A stretch of 64,000 nucleotides of DNA from Chitinophaga terrae (ex Kim and Jung 2007) (GTDB taxonomy: Bacteria; Bacteroidota; Bacteroidia; Chitinophagales; Chitinophagaceae). The notes below the pieces were generated by a model that saw only the letters and a program-made list of their open reading frames with translations, made no database searches and was not told the origin of the DNA. Below are positions 26,298 to 35,827 of the stretch, in pieces. The DNA lies in assembly GCF_900107795.1 (NCBI RefSeq), contig NZ_FNRL01000009.1:62001-126000 (forward strand). Direction: 5' to 3'. A program made the translations under genes and the position numbers. How positions within the stretch are numbered: the first letter of the stretch is position 1; each line of letters starts with the position of its first letter.

Positions 26298-27584
26298 ATG
26301 TACAGTAAAAGTGAAATGTTATTCGGGCGGGCCAAACAGGTAATTCCCGGCGGCGTAAACTCTCCTGTCCGCGCTTTTAAAAGCGTAGGCGGCATACCTG
26401 TTTTCATGGAACGGGCAAAAGGCGCCTATATGTATGATGCAGACGGTAATCAGTATATCGACTATATCAATTCCTGGGGGCCTATGATCCTTGGTCATGC
26501 TTACGAACCTGTTGTGAAAGCCATCCAGGAATATGCAACTTATTCCACTTCTTTTGGCGCTCCGACAGAACTTGAAATAAAAATTGCCGAGCTTATTGTT
26601 GGCATGGTGCCCAACATCGAGATGATACGCATGGTAAATTCAGGCACAGAAGCCTGCATGACAGCTATCCGTTTGGCGAGAGGATATACCGGGCGCAATA
26701 AATTTATCAAGTTTGAAGGCTGTTATCACGGGCATGCAGATGCGTTCCTGGTAAGCGCCGGCAGCGGCGTGGCTACCCTGGGCATACAGTCTGTGCCCGG
26801 CGTTACCGCTACTGTAGCGCAAGATACCTTAACGGCTCCTTATAACAACCTGCCGGCGGTAGAACAACTGGTAGCTGAAAATCCGGATGAGATTGCGGCC
26901 ATCATTGTTGAACCGGTAGCCGGCAACATGGGCTGTATCCTGCCTCAGCCGGGCTTCCTGGAAGGATTACGCCAGCTTTGCGATGCCAATAACATACTGC
27001 TCATCTTTGATGAAGTAATGACCGGGTTCAGGTTAGCGAGAGGCGGGGCACAGGAGATCCTGGGCATCCGGGCCGACCTGGTCACCTTCGGCAAGATCAT
27101 TGGCGCAGGCATGCCGGTAGGCGCCGTAGCCGGACCAAAAGAAATTATGGAACACCTGGCCCCTGCGGGGAAAGTGTACCAGGCAGGTACCCTGAGCGGC
27201 AATCCTATTGCGATGATCGCAGGTTATACATTGTTGCAGACACTGAACGACAATCCTATTATTTATCAACAATTGCAGGAAAAGTCGGACTACCTGGTGA
27301 AAGGCTTGAAAGAAGCCTTCGGATCTGCCGGTGTAGTGTATAGCATTAACCAGATGGGTTCTATGCTCAGCGCTCATTTCGCAGAATACCCGATCGTGGA
27401 TTTTTCTTCCGCCTCAGGCGCTAATAATGAGCTATTCAAGCGTTTCTTCCATGCCATGCTGGAACGCGGCGTGTATTTACCGCCATCAGCGTTCGAAAGC
27501 TGGTTCATGAGCAATGCGCTTACAACAGAAGACCTCGATGCTACCATTGCCGCAGCAAAAGCCGCAATGAATGCTATTAAATAG
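26298..27584 (+). CDS. hemL: Glutamate-1-semialdehyde 2,1-aminomutase
   Basis: PLP enzyme that converts glutamate-1-semialdehyde to 5-aminolevulinate. The PLP lysine is K266 in [15 protein letters not shown], and the N-terminus [18 protein letters not shown] and [15 protein letters not shown] are typical. 428 aa matches the family. As the last operon gene it is followed by a stem-loop terminator. With hemA it shows that this organism uses the C5 route, not ALA synthase. Confidence 0.97.
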   Translation: MYSKSEMLFGRAKQVIPGGVNSPVRAFKSVGGIPVFMERAKGAYMYDADGNQYIDYINSWGPMILGHAYEPVVKAIQEYATYSTSFGAPTELEIKIAELIVGMVPNIEMIRMVNSGTEACMTAIRLARGYTGRNKFIKFEGCYHGHADAFLVSAGSGVATLGIQSVPGVTATVAQDTLTAPYNNLPAVEQLVAENPDEIAAIIVEPVAGNMGCILPQPGFLEGLRQLCDANNILLIFDEVMTGFRLARGGAQEILGIRADLVTFGKIIGAGMPVGAVAGPKEIMEHLAPAGKVYQAGTLSGNPIAMIAGYTLLQTLNDNPIIYQQLQEKSDYLVKGLKEAFGSAGVVYSINQMGSMLSAHFAEYPIVDFSSASGANNELFKRFFHAMLERGVYLPPSAFESWFMSNALTTEDLDATIAAAKAAMNAIK

Positions 27585-27611
27585 TTAACAATTCAATCCT
27601 GTGCAGAGTGG

Positions 27612-27648
27612 AAAGGGCTAACCAAATATCAATTTTGGTCAGCCCTTT
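27612..27648 (+). terminator. Terminator after hemL
   Basis: AAAGGGCT (27612-27619) pairs with AGCCCTTT (27641-27648), and ACCAAA (27621-27626) with TTTGGT (27634-27639), around one mismatch. The sequence resembles the pnp terminator at 42796-42823. Confidence 0.8.
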
Positions 27649-27738
27649 ATCGGTTAAACGACCTGTGATACGCTGTCTTGCCTCATCTATTCATCTTACC
27701 GCTCACAACAAAGCAGTTTTGTACTAAGCAAAAATTAT

Positions 27739-27746
27739 TAATTTTG
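27739..27746 (+). promoter_or_regulatory. -7 box TAATTTTG before the small secreted protein
   Basis: Exact TAnnTTTG with TTTG at 27718-27721 as -33 candidate. It lies only 7 nt before the ATG at 27754. Confidence 0.6.
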
Positions 27747-27753
27747 TTGATCG

Positions 27754-28176
27754 ATGGGTGAAAGCACTGTACATATAAAGCGTCGGATAATGGTTGCATT
27801 GTTGTTACTCCTGCAGTTCTTTGCAGGTGTAATACCAACGTTTGCAGCGCATCATCGCCTGCTGTTAACCGATCAGCTTAAAATACAGGCGGCCCAGGAC
27901 AGGCTGCAAAAAGTCCTGCACAGTATTCCCATACACCTGGAAACAGATGATGATGGAATAGATGCATGGCACCTTGTCAAACACCGCCGCAAAACCCGCT
28001 ACTATCTTTCTGCAACAGCGCCGCAGGTATCCGCTCCTACCCGGATCGTATATCTCGACTCTGATCTCGCAGCAAAAAGCCTTTACCAACCCGTTAATAA
28101 AACAGGAGAATACGGACGTCAAAAGTCCTTCCTTCCTGCCTATTATTCTTTCCTCTTCCGGTTCACACCATTCTGA
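27754..28176 (+). CDS. Hypothetical small secreted protein
   Basis: I do not recognise this family. The 140-aa protein has a basic N-terminus followed by a hydrophobic signal segment (VALLLLLQFFAGVIPTFA) with likely cleavage near residue 31. The mature part is basic and aromatic, ending in Phe-rich residues (AYYSFLFRFTPF), with no cysteine. The ATG at 27754 is only 7 nt from the -7 box; an ATG at 27790 would begin right at the hydrophobic core. It precedes the efflux operon by 130 nt on the same strand and may be unrelated to it. Confidence 0.6.
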   Translation: MGESTVHIKRRIMVALLLLLQFFAGVIPTFAAHHRLLLTDQLKIQAAQDRLQKVLHSIPIHLETDDDGIDAWHLVKHRRKTRYYLSATAPQVSAPTRIVYLDSDLAAKSLYQPVNKTGEYGRQKSFLPAYYSFLFRFTPF

Positions 28177-28306
28177 ACATTATTTAATACCGTTTATCGA
28201 ACCTATTTGCAACTAACAAGGCCTGTTCCTCTTTCACGTTAAGGAGGGTCATAAGGTTATGTGTTTTCATCATTCCGTACACACGGGATCAATATCGTAT
28301 TAAAAT

Positions 28307-29422
28307 ATGCATCAATATACAGGGATCATCGTATCGCTGGCCACGCTATTTATGGTTGGTTGTGCTGCCAAAGGAGAAAAGAATCACGAAGAAGATTTAA
28401 AAGTATTGCCGGTTACCACATTGGTAACAACCGATACTTCATTATACCGTAGTTACGTTACAGATATTGAAGCTGTACAAAATGTAGAAATCCGGGCCCG
28501 GGTAAATGGATTTCTTGATAAGATCTATGTAGATGAAGGACAGGCAGTGAAGAAAGGACAACTGCTGTTTGGCATCAGCGATGCAGAGTACAGGGCCGAA
28601 CTGGCCAAGGCAAAAGCAGTGCTTACCAGCCTGATTGCCGAAAGCAGATCTGCTGCACTGGAAGCAGAAAGAGTTAAACTATTAGTTGATAAGAAAGTAA
28701 TTGTCGCTTCCGAACTGGAAGTAGTAAATTCTAAACTGGCGGCTGCCCAGGCTAAAATAGAAGAGGCCCGCTCAGCCGTTGCCAACGCAGAAATGCATTT
28801 ATCTTTTACCAGTATCAGGGCGCCGTTTGACGGAGTGATAGACCGCATTCCTCTGAAGAAAGGAAGCCTGATCACTGAAGGTACGCTGCTCACCAGTGTT
28901 TCAGACACGCGTGAAGTGTTTGCCTATTTCAACGTTTCAGAAACAGAGTATTTACAATACAGTAAATCAATTTCCAAATCACCTCATAATCAACAGGTTT
29001 CCCTCGTACTGGCCGATGGTACAAATTACCAGCATCCCGGCCAGATCGAAACTGTAGAAGCCGAATTTGAAGAAAATACCGGCTCTATAGCCTTCAGGGC
29101 TAAGTTCCCTAATCCATCCGGTTTATTGAAACACGGGGCCAGCGGAAAAGTAAAACTCACCACGGCGGTAGACAGCGCCGTGATCATTCCTCAGAAAGCA
29201 GTTTTTGAAATGCAGGACAAGAACTACGTTTTCGTGGTAGATGCTTCCAACAAAGTGAAGATGAAAAACTTTATCCCGCAGGCGCGCTTTGCACATTTCT
29301 ATATCGTAGAATCAGGCCTCGAACCTGGCGAACGTATCGTGTGCGAAGGGGTACGTAATATCCGCGACGGCATACAGATCTCGCCCCGCAAAGTACCGAT
29401 GGATAGTTTACTCAGATTATAA
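28307..29422 (+). CDS. RND efflux periplasmic adaptor lipoprotein
   Basis: Membrane fusion protein linking the inner-membrane RND pump to the outer-membrane channel. The N-terminus has a lipobox (ATLFMVGC, C19). It is followed by a lipoyl/barrel-sandwich domain (NVEIRARVNGFLDKIYVDEG), a helical hairpin (residues about 90-155) and the second lipoyl half (FTSIRAPFDGVIDRI). 371 aa. It is the first gene of the tripartite operon; the pump gene starts 11 nt after its stop. The substrate cannot be predicted. Confidence 0.95.
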   Translation: MHQYTGIIVSLATLFMVGCAAKGEKNHEEDLKVLPVTTLVTTDTSLYRSYVTDIEAVQNVEIRARVNGFLDKIYVDEGQAVKKGQLLFGISDAEYRAELAKAKAVLTSLIAESRSAALEAERVKLLVDKKVIVASELEVVNSKLAAAQAKIEEARSAVANAEMHLSFTSIRAPFDGVIDRIPLKKGSLITEGTLLTSVSDTREVFAYFNVSETEYLQYSKSISKSPHNQQVSLVLADGTNYQHPGQIETVEAEFEENTGSIAFRAKFPNPSGLLKHGASGKVKLTTAVDSAVIIPQKAVFEMQDKNYVFVVDASNKVKMKNFIPQARFAHFYIVESGLEPGERIVCEGVRNIRDGIQISPRKVPMDSLLRL

Positions 29423-29433
29423 ACAGAGGAACC

Positions 29434-32400
29434 ATGTTTGACATATTTATTAAGCGACCGGTGTTATCACTGGTCATATCCCTTATTATCACATTAGTAG
29501 GGTTACTGGCACTGGTGTCGCTACCTGTTACCCAGTTTCCGGACATCGTGCCGCCATCTGTAACCGTTACTGCAAAATATACAGGCGCCAACGCCGAGGT
29601 ATCTGCCAAAGCCGTTTCCACACCGCTGGAAAGAGCTATTAACGGCGTGCCCGGCATGACTTACATGTCGTCCGTTTCCAGTAACGACGGTATCACTGTT
29701 ATACAGGTGTTTTTCCAGGTAGGTACAGACCCCGACCAGGCTGCAGTGAATGTGCAGAACCGCGTGGCGACCATTATCGACGAATTGCCTGAAGAAGTGA
29801 TCAAAGCGGGGGTTACAACAGAGAAAGAAGTGAATAGCATGCTGCTGTACCTGAACGTAATGAGCGAAGACACTACCCTCAACGAACAGTTCATCTACAA
29901 CTTTGCCGACATTAACGTATTGCAGGAACTGAAAAGGATCGATGGAGTGGGACGCGCCGAGATCATGGGCGCCAAGGAATACGCCATGCGTGTATGGCTG
30001 AAGCCCGACCGCATGCTGGCATACAACGTATCGGCAGATGAAGTGATCGCCGCCATACGCAGGCAGAACATTGAAGCAGCGCCGGGTAAAACAGGCGAAA
30101 GTTCGGATAAAGATCCCCGCATGCTGCAATACGTGTTACGTTATACAGGTAAATTTTTCACCCCTGAAGAATACCGGAATATCATTTTACGCGCCGACCA
30201 GGATGGAGCTGTGCTGCACCTGAAAGACGTTGCCGATGTGGAATTTGGTTCTTTAACCTATAGCATGGTGTCTAAGACCGATGGCAAACCATCTGCCTCC
30301 ATCATGCTGAAACAACGCCCGGGTTCCAATGCCCGCGAGGTGATCACCAATGTTAAAGCCAAGATGGAAGAGATGAAGAAAACATCTTTTCCTCCTGGTA
30401 TGACTTATAACTTCAACTACGACGTTTCCCGCTTCCTGGATGCCTCTATCCATGAAGTGGTGCGCACTTTATTCGAAGCGTTCCTGCTGGTATTCGTTGT
30501 AGTATTTATCTTTTTGCAGGATTTCAGGTCTACCCTTATCCCCGCCCTGGCCGTACCTGTTGCACTGATCGGTACGCTGGCCTTTATGCAGATGATGGGA
30601 TTTTCCATTAACCTGTTGACGTTATTCGCACTGGTACTGGCTATCGGTATCGTAGTGGATAATGCCATTGTGGTAGTGGAAGCAGTGCACGTAAAGATGA
30701 GCGAGGAACACCTCTCTCCTATGGATGCCACGCTGGCGGCCATGAAAGAGATCAGCGGGGCGCTGGTAGCCATTACCCTGGTAATGTCGGCCGTGTTCAT
30801 CCCGGTTGCGTTCCTCTCAGGCCCTGTGGGGGTATTCTACAGGCAATTCTCCCTCACCCTTGCCATCTCTATCGTGATCTCGGGTATCAACGCGGTAACG
30901 TTAACGCCTGCACTCTGCGCCATCATGTTGAAGAACACGCATGGCGCCAAGAAAAAAGGCCTGATGCAGCGCTTCTTCAACGGGTTCAACAAAGGATACA
31001 ATGCCACTGAAAATAAATACGCCCGTTTCATCCGGGCTATCGCAGGCCGCCGCGTTATTACGCTGGCCAGCCTCGTCTTCTTCTTCGTAGCGACATGGGG
31101 GGTAAATTCCATCCTTCCATCGGGCTTCATTCCAACAGAAGACCAGGGAATGATCTATGTGAACGTTACTACGCCTCCCGGCGCTACCGTTGAACGTACA
31201 GAGGCCATACTGGATGAAGTGGAAAGGATCGCTTCCGAATTTTCAGAAGTGGAATCCGTTTCAACCCTGGCAGGATACAGCCTTGTGAACGAGGTGGCCG
31301 GCGCCTCTTATGGTATGGGTATGATCAACCTTAAACCATGGGACGAACGCAAGGCTTCCGTGTCCGAGATGATCAGCCGCCTGCAAAAGCAGACAGCCGA
31401 AATAGCGGATGCCAGTATAGAATTCTTCCCTCCGCCAACTGTACCAGGTTTCGGTAACTCCAGCGGTTTCGAGCTCAGGTTGTTAGACAGAAGCGGAAGC
31501 GGCGAACTTACTCAAACTGCGGAGGTGACCAACCAGTTCATAGAAGCGTTAAAGAAAAGACCGGAAATCGGTTCTGCCTTCACCAGCTTCGACGCGTCTT
31601 TCCCCCAGTACCTGATCCACGTAGACCAGGCCATGGCGGCAAAGAAAGGGGTTAGTATAGAAAATGCGATGAGCAACCTGCAAACATTGATGGGTAGCTT
31701 CTATGCCTCCAACTTTATCCGGTTCGGGCAAATGTATAAGGTGATGGTACAGGCAGACCCGCATTACAGGGCTAAACCGGAAGACCTGCTTCGTTTGCAT
31801 GTAAAGAACGACAGGAATGAAATGGTATCGTATGCAGATTTTGTGAAACTGGAAAGGGTTTACGGCCCCGAACAGCTCACCCGTTATAATATGTATACCG
31901 CCGCCATGATCAATGGCGATGCAGCCCCGGGGTACAGCAGCAGCCAGGCCATCCAGGCAGTACAGGAAGTAGCGGAAAAACAATTGCCAAGAGGATACAG
32001 TTATGAATGGAGCGGAATGACGCGGGAGCAGATCCTTTCGGGTAACCAGGCTGTTTATATCTTCCTCATCGTATTGGTATTCGTATACCTGTTGCTGGCA
32101 GCGCAATATGAAAGCTTCCTGTTGCCGTTACCTGTATTGCTTTCATTGCCTGCAGGTATTTTCGGCGCTTTCCTTTCATTGAAACTGGTAGGACTGGAAA
32201 ACAATATCTATGCGCAGGTAGCGCTGGTGATGCTGATCGGGTTATTGGGTAAGAATGCCATCCTGATCGTGGAATTCGCCATCCTCAGGAACAAACATGG
32301 CGCCAGCGTGCTGGAAGCCGCCATAGAAGGGGCGGTATCAAGGCTTCGCCCGATCCTCATGACATCGTTCGCGTTCATCGCGGGTCTTATTCCTTTATGT

Positions 32401-32571
32401 ATTGCATCGGGTGCAGGTGCGATGGGTAACCGTTCTATCGGTACCGCCGCAGCAGGCGGCATGCTGATCGGTACGCTGTTCGGCGTACTGGTAATCCCCG
32501 GCCTGTATGTGCTCTTTGCGAGCATGATCCGTAAAAAGCCTGTCACCCTCAAAAGTTACACAAATGAATAA
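29434..32571 (+). CDS. RND multidrug efflux pump permease, HAE1/AcrB-like
   Basis: Proton-driven inner-membrane exporter of 1045 aa with the AcrB layout: TM1 at residues 10-30, a large periplasmic domain, TM2-6, a second periplasmic domain, TM7-12. Family segments include NVQNRVATIIDELPEEV and IGLLGKNAILIVEFA, with the TM10 lysine. In TM4 the AcrB Asp-Asp pair reads Asp-Asn here (D409-N410 in GIVVDNAIVVVE), so one proton-relay acid is replaced. Its stop overlaps the outer-membrane gene by 8 nt. Confidence 0.97.
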   Translation: MFDIFIKRPVLSLVISLIITLVGLLALVSLPVTQFPDIVPPSVTVTAKYTGANAEVSAKAVSTPLERAINGVPGMTYMSSVSSNDGITVIQVFFQVGTDPDQAAVNVQNRVATIIDELPEEVIKAGVTTEKEVNSMLLYLNVMSEDTTLNEQFIYNFADINVLQELKRIDGVGRAEIMGAKEYAMRVWLKPDRMLAYNVSADEVIAAIRRQNIEAAPGKTGESSDKDPRMLQYVLRYTGKFFTPEEYRNIILRADQDGAVLHLKDVADVEFGSLTYSMVSKTDGKPSASIMLKQRPGSNAREVITNVKAKMEEMKKTSFPPGMTYNFNYDVSRFLDASIHEVVRTLFEAFLLVFVVVFIFLQDFRSTLIPALAVPVALIGTLAFMQMMGFSINLLTLFALVLAIGIVVDNAIVVVEAVHVKMSEEHLSPMDATLAAMKEISGALVAITLVMSAVFIPVAFLSGPVGVFYRQFSLTLAISIVISGINAVTLTPALCAIMLKNTHGAKKKGLMQRFFNGFNKGYNATENKYARFIRAIAGRRVITLASLVFFFVATWGVNSILPSGFIPTEDQGMIYVNVTTPPGATVERTEAILDEVERIASEFSEVESVSTLAGYSLVNEVAGASYGMGMINLKPWDERKASVSEMISRLQKQTAEIADASIEFFPPPTVPGFGNSSGFELRLLDRSGSGELTQTAEVTNQFIEALKKRPEIGSAFTSFDASFPQYLIHVDQAMAAKKGVSIENAMSNLQTLMGSFYASNFIRFGQMYKVMVQADPHYRAKPEDLLRLHVKNDRNEMVSYADFVKLERVYGPEQLTRYNMYTAAMINGDAAPGYSSSQAIQAVQEVAEKQLPRGYSYEWSGMTREQILSGNQAVYIFLIVLVFVYLLLAAQYESFLLPLPVLLSLPAGIFGAFLSLKLVGLENNIYAQVALVMLIGLLGKNAILIVEFAILRNKHGASVLEAAIEGAVSRLRPILMTSFAFIAGLIPLCIASGAGAMGNRSIGTAAAGGMLIGTLFGVLVIPGLYVLFASMIRKKPVTLKSYTNE

Positions 32572-33970
32572 ATATTTCATCATAGGCTGTATCTCCCTTG
32601 TGATAGGGGGATGCAGCGTTCCAAAGCAGCTGTCGTTACCCGAACGTGCAGACGTTCCCGTGAGTACCGATACGCTTTCGCTGGATCATTTTGCTGCCAT
32701 CTTTCATGATATACATTTAAAGCAGCTGATAGATACGGCGTTAAAGAATAATTACGACCTGCAGGCGGCGGCGCAAAGAGTAAGCGCAGCGCAGGCCAAC
32801 CTGATGCAGGCAAAGAACGCCTGGCTGCCTTCATTAAACGTTGCCTTATCTGCCGGCGTAGATAAATATGCCGACTACACGCTCAACGGCGTAGGTAATT
32901 TCGATACCAATCTATCTCCGAATATCAATAAAGACCAGAAGATCCCGGATCCGACCCCTGAATACTTCGCAGGATTGAGAAGCAGCTGGGAAGTGGATCT
33001 CTGGGGTAAATTAAAAGGACAGCGGCAGGCCGCATACGCCAGGTTCATGGCGAGCATGGAAGGCCGCAGGTTGCTTACCACACAAATAGTTGCGGGAGTT
33101 GCCGGTTTGTACTACGAACTGGTAGCGCTGGATAATGAAGCGGAGATCATTAACCGGAACATTGAATTACAGGAAGCTGCATTGGCTACAGTGAACATCC
33201 AGAAGCAAGCCGGCAAGGCTACAGAACTGGCTGTACAGCAGTTCAAAGCACAGTTGCTGAGCACCAGGGCTTTGGCTTATACGGTAAAGCAGGAAATAGC
33301 GTTGCTGGAAAACCAGCTGAACACCATCCTGGGAAGATTTCCACAGCCTATTGAAAGAAGCTCCTACAAGGATATCAACGTATTGCCTGCACTGACCAGC
33401 AAAGGTATTCCTGCCCGGCTGCTGCTTAACCGCCCGGATATTCACCAGGCCGAGCTGGAACTGGCCGCTGCCAAGGCAGATGTAAAAGCTGCAAGAGCGT
33501 CCTTTTTACCAACAGTAGCTATCACGCCATACGCAGGTTTCAATGCCTTTAAAGCAGGACTGTTGTTCCAATCGCCGGCCTCTATCGCCTGGGGCGTAGC
33601 CGGCAACCTGGTAGCGCCGGTATTTAACAAGAAGCAATTGAAAGCGCAGTACAACATCAGTAACGCCAACGCATATACTGCATTTTACAATTACCAGCAG
33701 TCGATCATCCAGGGATATGCAGAAGTAGCAACAGCTATCAACAAGCTGGATAACCAGCAGCAGACATATTTGCTGAAGTCGGAAGAAGTACAGATCCTGA
33801 GAGATGCTATTTCAACGGCAGACATCCTGTATACAACCGGCTACGCGAACTACCTGGAAATTATCACGGCGCAGAAAAGTGCATTGGAAGCCGAACTGGC
33901 GCTGGTCACTACCCGCCGCGGTACCTACCAGGCCCTCGTTTCGTTGTATCGTGCGCTGGGCGGCAGTTAA
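32564..33970 (+). CDS. Outer-membrane efflux lipoprotein, TolC/NodT family
   Basis: Forms the outer-membrane duct of the preceding RND pump. The lipobox is VIGGC (C17). The duplicated outer-membrane-factor helices follow, each with long heptad-rich coils, and the Bacteroidota-typical GLRSSWEVDLWGKLKGQR near residue 140 and RPDIHQAELELAAAKADVKAA near residue 290 are visible. 468 aa. It overlaps the pump gene by 8 nt. The TAA stop lies one base before hairpin repeat R2. Confidence 0.95.
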   Translation: MNKYFIIGCISLVIGGCSVPKQLSLPERADVPVSTDTLSLDHFAAIFHDIHLKQLIDTALKNNYDLQAAAQRVSAAQANLMQAKNAWLPSLNVALSAGVDKYADYTLNGVGNFDTNLSPNINKDQKIPDPTPEYFAGLRSSWEVDLWGKLKGQRQAAYARFMASMEGRRLLTTQIVAGVAGLYYELVALDNEAEIINRNIELQEAALATVNIQKQAGKATELAVQQFKAQLLSTRALAYTVKQEIALLENQLNTILGRFPQPIERSSYKDINVLPALTSKGIPARLLLNRPDIHQAELELAAAKADVKAARASFLPTVAITPYAGFNAFKAGLLFQSPASIAWGVAGNLVAPVFNKKQLKAQYNISNANAYTAFYNYQQSIIQGYAEVATAINKLDNQQQTYLLKSEEVQILRDAISTADILYTTGYANYLEIITAQKSALEAELALVTTRRGTYQALVSLYRALGGS

Positions 33971-33971
33971 A

Positions 33972-34174
33972 GTTTCACGCAAAGGCGCAAAGGAGGCAAA
34001 AGAGCGCAAAGGATTTTTTTAAGATAAATAAGGAAGCAAAGAGAATAGGAAGTTTTGTTAAGAAGCAAAGGGAGAGAAGATTATGTTATATAACACAATC
34101 TTCTCTCCCTTTGCTTCTTAACATATCTTAAAAAAATCCTTTGCGCTCTTTTGCCTCCTTTGCGCCTTTGCGTG
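33972..34174. repeat. Long hairpin repeat element, copy 2 (R2)
   Basis: An inverted repeat of 203 bp between the convergent efflux and esterase genes. The outer 51 bp (33976-34026 and 34124-34174) are identical: CACGC, units AAAGGCGC, AAAGGAGGC, AAAAGAGCGC, AAAGGA, then T7AAGATA. A further 27 bp inner stem leads to a TGTTATATAACA apex. The left arm contains about 29 extra bases with no partner on the right. Confidence 0.95.
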
Positions 34175-34181
34175 CCCCCCA

Positions 34182-34985
34182 CTATTTTTTAGGATCGATT
34201 TTAGTTTGGCTGAAGAGCCAGGACATCAAACCGGGTTCTACGAATACGTTGTCCCAGCTGTTGTGGCCTACGCCTGGGTATTCGGTGTATTTCACTTTAG
34301 CGCCTAAGGCCCTGAGTTCTCTGTCATAGGCCCTGGAAGCTTCGACAGGTACTATTTTGTCGTCGCCTCCGTGGAAGATCCATACAGGCACCGTTTTCGC
34401 AAAGCGATCGGCTTCTTTGGCGTTGCCTGCTCCGCAGATCGGGAAAGCGGCGGCGAAAATATTTGGTTGCCGGGTGATCATATAAAACGTACCCATACCG
34501 CCGAGAGAAAGTCCTCCGACATATATTTTCCGGGTATTGACATTCTTGCTATGCGAGAGGCTATCGACCAGGCCAAACAGCAATGTCATTGGCTTGGTAG
34601 GCGGCAGGTCGGCGCTGATGTCGAATTTCACTTTACCAGAGCTGTCGCGCTCTACTTTCATAGGCGCCCAGGTCTGGTCAGGAGGGCATTGAGGGAATAC
34701 GACGATGGCCGGGTATTTTTTACGGATACTATCCCGCAGGAACATTTCACCGCCATGCAGCAACTGTGCGTTGTTATCATATCCTCTTTCTCCGGCGCCA
34801 TGTAAAAATACAATGAGCGGATAGGATTTACGTGGGTTGTAGTTAGCGGGCAACAGTAACCGGTAGCGAAGGGTATCACCCTCACGAATAAACGTTTTGT
34901 ACTGATATTGCGACAAATCCTGACCCATAACAAAAGTACCTGACAATAAAAGACAGGCTAACAGTAATGATTTAAGATAATTCAT
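34182..34985 (-). CDS. Secreted alpha/beta-hydrolase (esterase/PHB-depolymerase-like)
   Basis: Predicted periplasmic or secreted serine hydrolase of unknown substrate. A signal peptide (MNYLKSLLLACLLLSGTFVM) ends near residue 21. The catalytic triad is readable: S160 in GGLSLGGMG, D208 or D209 in HGGDDKIVP, and H241 in PGVGHNSWD. LHGAGERG forms the oxyanion-hole region. 267 aa, similar to carbohydrate or feruloyl esterase-like and LpqC-type proteins. It is the third gene of a unit with the methyltransferase and glycosyltransferase. Confidence 0.88.
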   Translation of the reverse strand: MNYLKSLLLACLLLSGTFVMGQDLSQYQYKTFIREGDTLRYRLLLPANYNPRKSYPLIVFLHGAGERGYDNNAQLLHGGEMFLRDSIRKKYPAIVVFPQCPPDQTWAPMKVERDSSGKVKFDISADLPPTKPMTLLFGLVDSLSHSKNVNTRKIYVGGLSLGGMGTFYMITRQPNIFAAAFPICGAGNAKEADRFAKTVPVWIFHGGDDKIVPVEASRAYDRELRALGAKVKYTEYPGVGHNSWDNVFVEPGLMSWLFSQTKIDPKK

Positions 34986-35006
34986 AACGGGGCATTTTCA
35001 CTAAAT

Positions 35007-35027
35007 ATACTAACTGGATGTTAGTAT
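35007..35027. terminator. Short inverted repeat at the methyltransferase stop
   Basis: ATACTAAC and GTTAGTAT pair perfectly around a 5-nt loop and overlap the methyltransferase stop codon. With only A/T-rich flanks it is a weak terminator or an operator for the esterase gene. Confidence 0.35.
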
Positions 35028-35818
35028 TTCAATGTAAAATGCTGTTTAACCTTAAAATCTTTCCTGAAAAATACCAGGCCAATGAAGAAGAGATCAATGG
35101 TACAGGTCACTTTAGGATGGTCTTGTATGGTATGCCAGGCGGCTTCCATATCGGGTGTCCAGTGAATATCGTCGAAGATCAGCACGGAATATTCGTCCGT
35201 GTATTTCAGGCATTCGTTGAAGTAAGCGATGGTCGGATCTTTACGGTGATTGCCGTCTATATACACCCAGTCGGCCAGCTGTATTTCTTTCAGTACCTCC
35301 GGCAGCACCGTATCAAAATTGCCTGTTACCTGCCTGATGTTGTGGAGGTTCAGCGACTGGAAGTTCTGTGCGGCTTTGGCGGCGATATTAGGGCAGCCTT
35401 CGATGGTGATCACATTGGTGTTGGGAGCGGCTTTAGCCATATAGGCGGTAGAAAGGCCCATAGAAGTGCCTAATTCCAGGATCCGTTTTGGTTGGAGGTA
35501 TTGTATCAACCGGTAAAAAAGCTGTCCGAATTTTGGCTGTTTTGCGGCAAACCGGGTAATGTCTTTCACTTTACGCTCGTTACCGGTTGAGATCAGCGAC
35601 CCGGCTCCCAGGTCGGTTACCCGCAGCGTTTCCTCACTTTTCAGCAATTGCCGGCGCAGCTCTTCTATCTCTTTAAAAGCAGGATGCTTTTTCCTGTCGC
35701 GCAGTACATTTTCAATCAGGGAAAAAACGAAAGGCGAGTGTACATCGTGCCTGTTGCCTGCTGTGAAATAGTATTTCAGATATTTGCCAGCTAATTGATA
35801 CTGTTGTGATAAACCCAC
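35021..35818 (-). CDS. Class I SAM-dependent methyltransferase (O-methyltransferase-like)
   Basis: Motif I reads RILELGTSMGLSTAYMA and the following acidic strand is VITIEGCPN. Later motifs ADWVYIDGNHRKD and LIFDDIHW match small-molecule O-methyltransferases of the Methyltransf_24 kind. 265 aa, cytoplasmic. Its N-terminal 80 residues (HSPFVFSLIENVL and following) are conserved in the Bacteroidota version of the family. It starts 9 nt after the glycosyltransferase stop, so the two probably form one transcript. The substrate is unknown. Confidence 0.85.
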   Translation of the reverse strand: MGLSQQYQLAGKYLKYYFTAGNRHDVHSPFVFSLIENVLRDRKKHPAFKEIEELRRQLLKSEETLRVTDLGAGSLISTGNERKVKDITRFAAKQPKFGQLFYRLIQYLQPKRILELGTSMGLSTAYMAKAAPNTNVITIEGCPNIAAKAAQNFQSLNLHNIRQVTGNFDTVLPEVLKEIQLADWVYIDGNHRKDPTIAYFNECLKYTDEYSVLIFDDIHWTPDMEAAWHTIQDHPKVTCTIDLFFIGLVFFRKDFKVKQHFTLKY

Positions 35819-35827
35819 GGGCTATAA

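Noticed and set aside
27585..28306. tRNA or small RNA gene in the hemL-RND gap
   Set aside because: Apart from the terminator and the small secreted protein gene, no cloverleaf or conserved tRNA arm sequence could be found there or in other intergenic gaps.
33804..34329. Short open frames across the hairpins (reading like FASFAPLRE)
   Set aside because: They are translations of the repeat octamers, occur on both strands in the same form, and have no promoter or conserved start.
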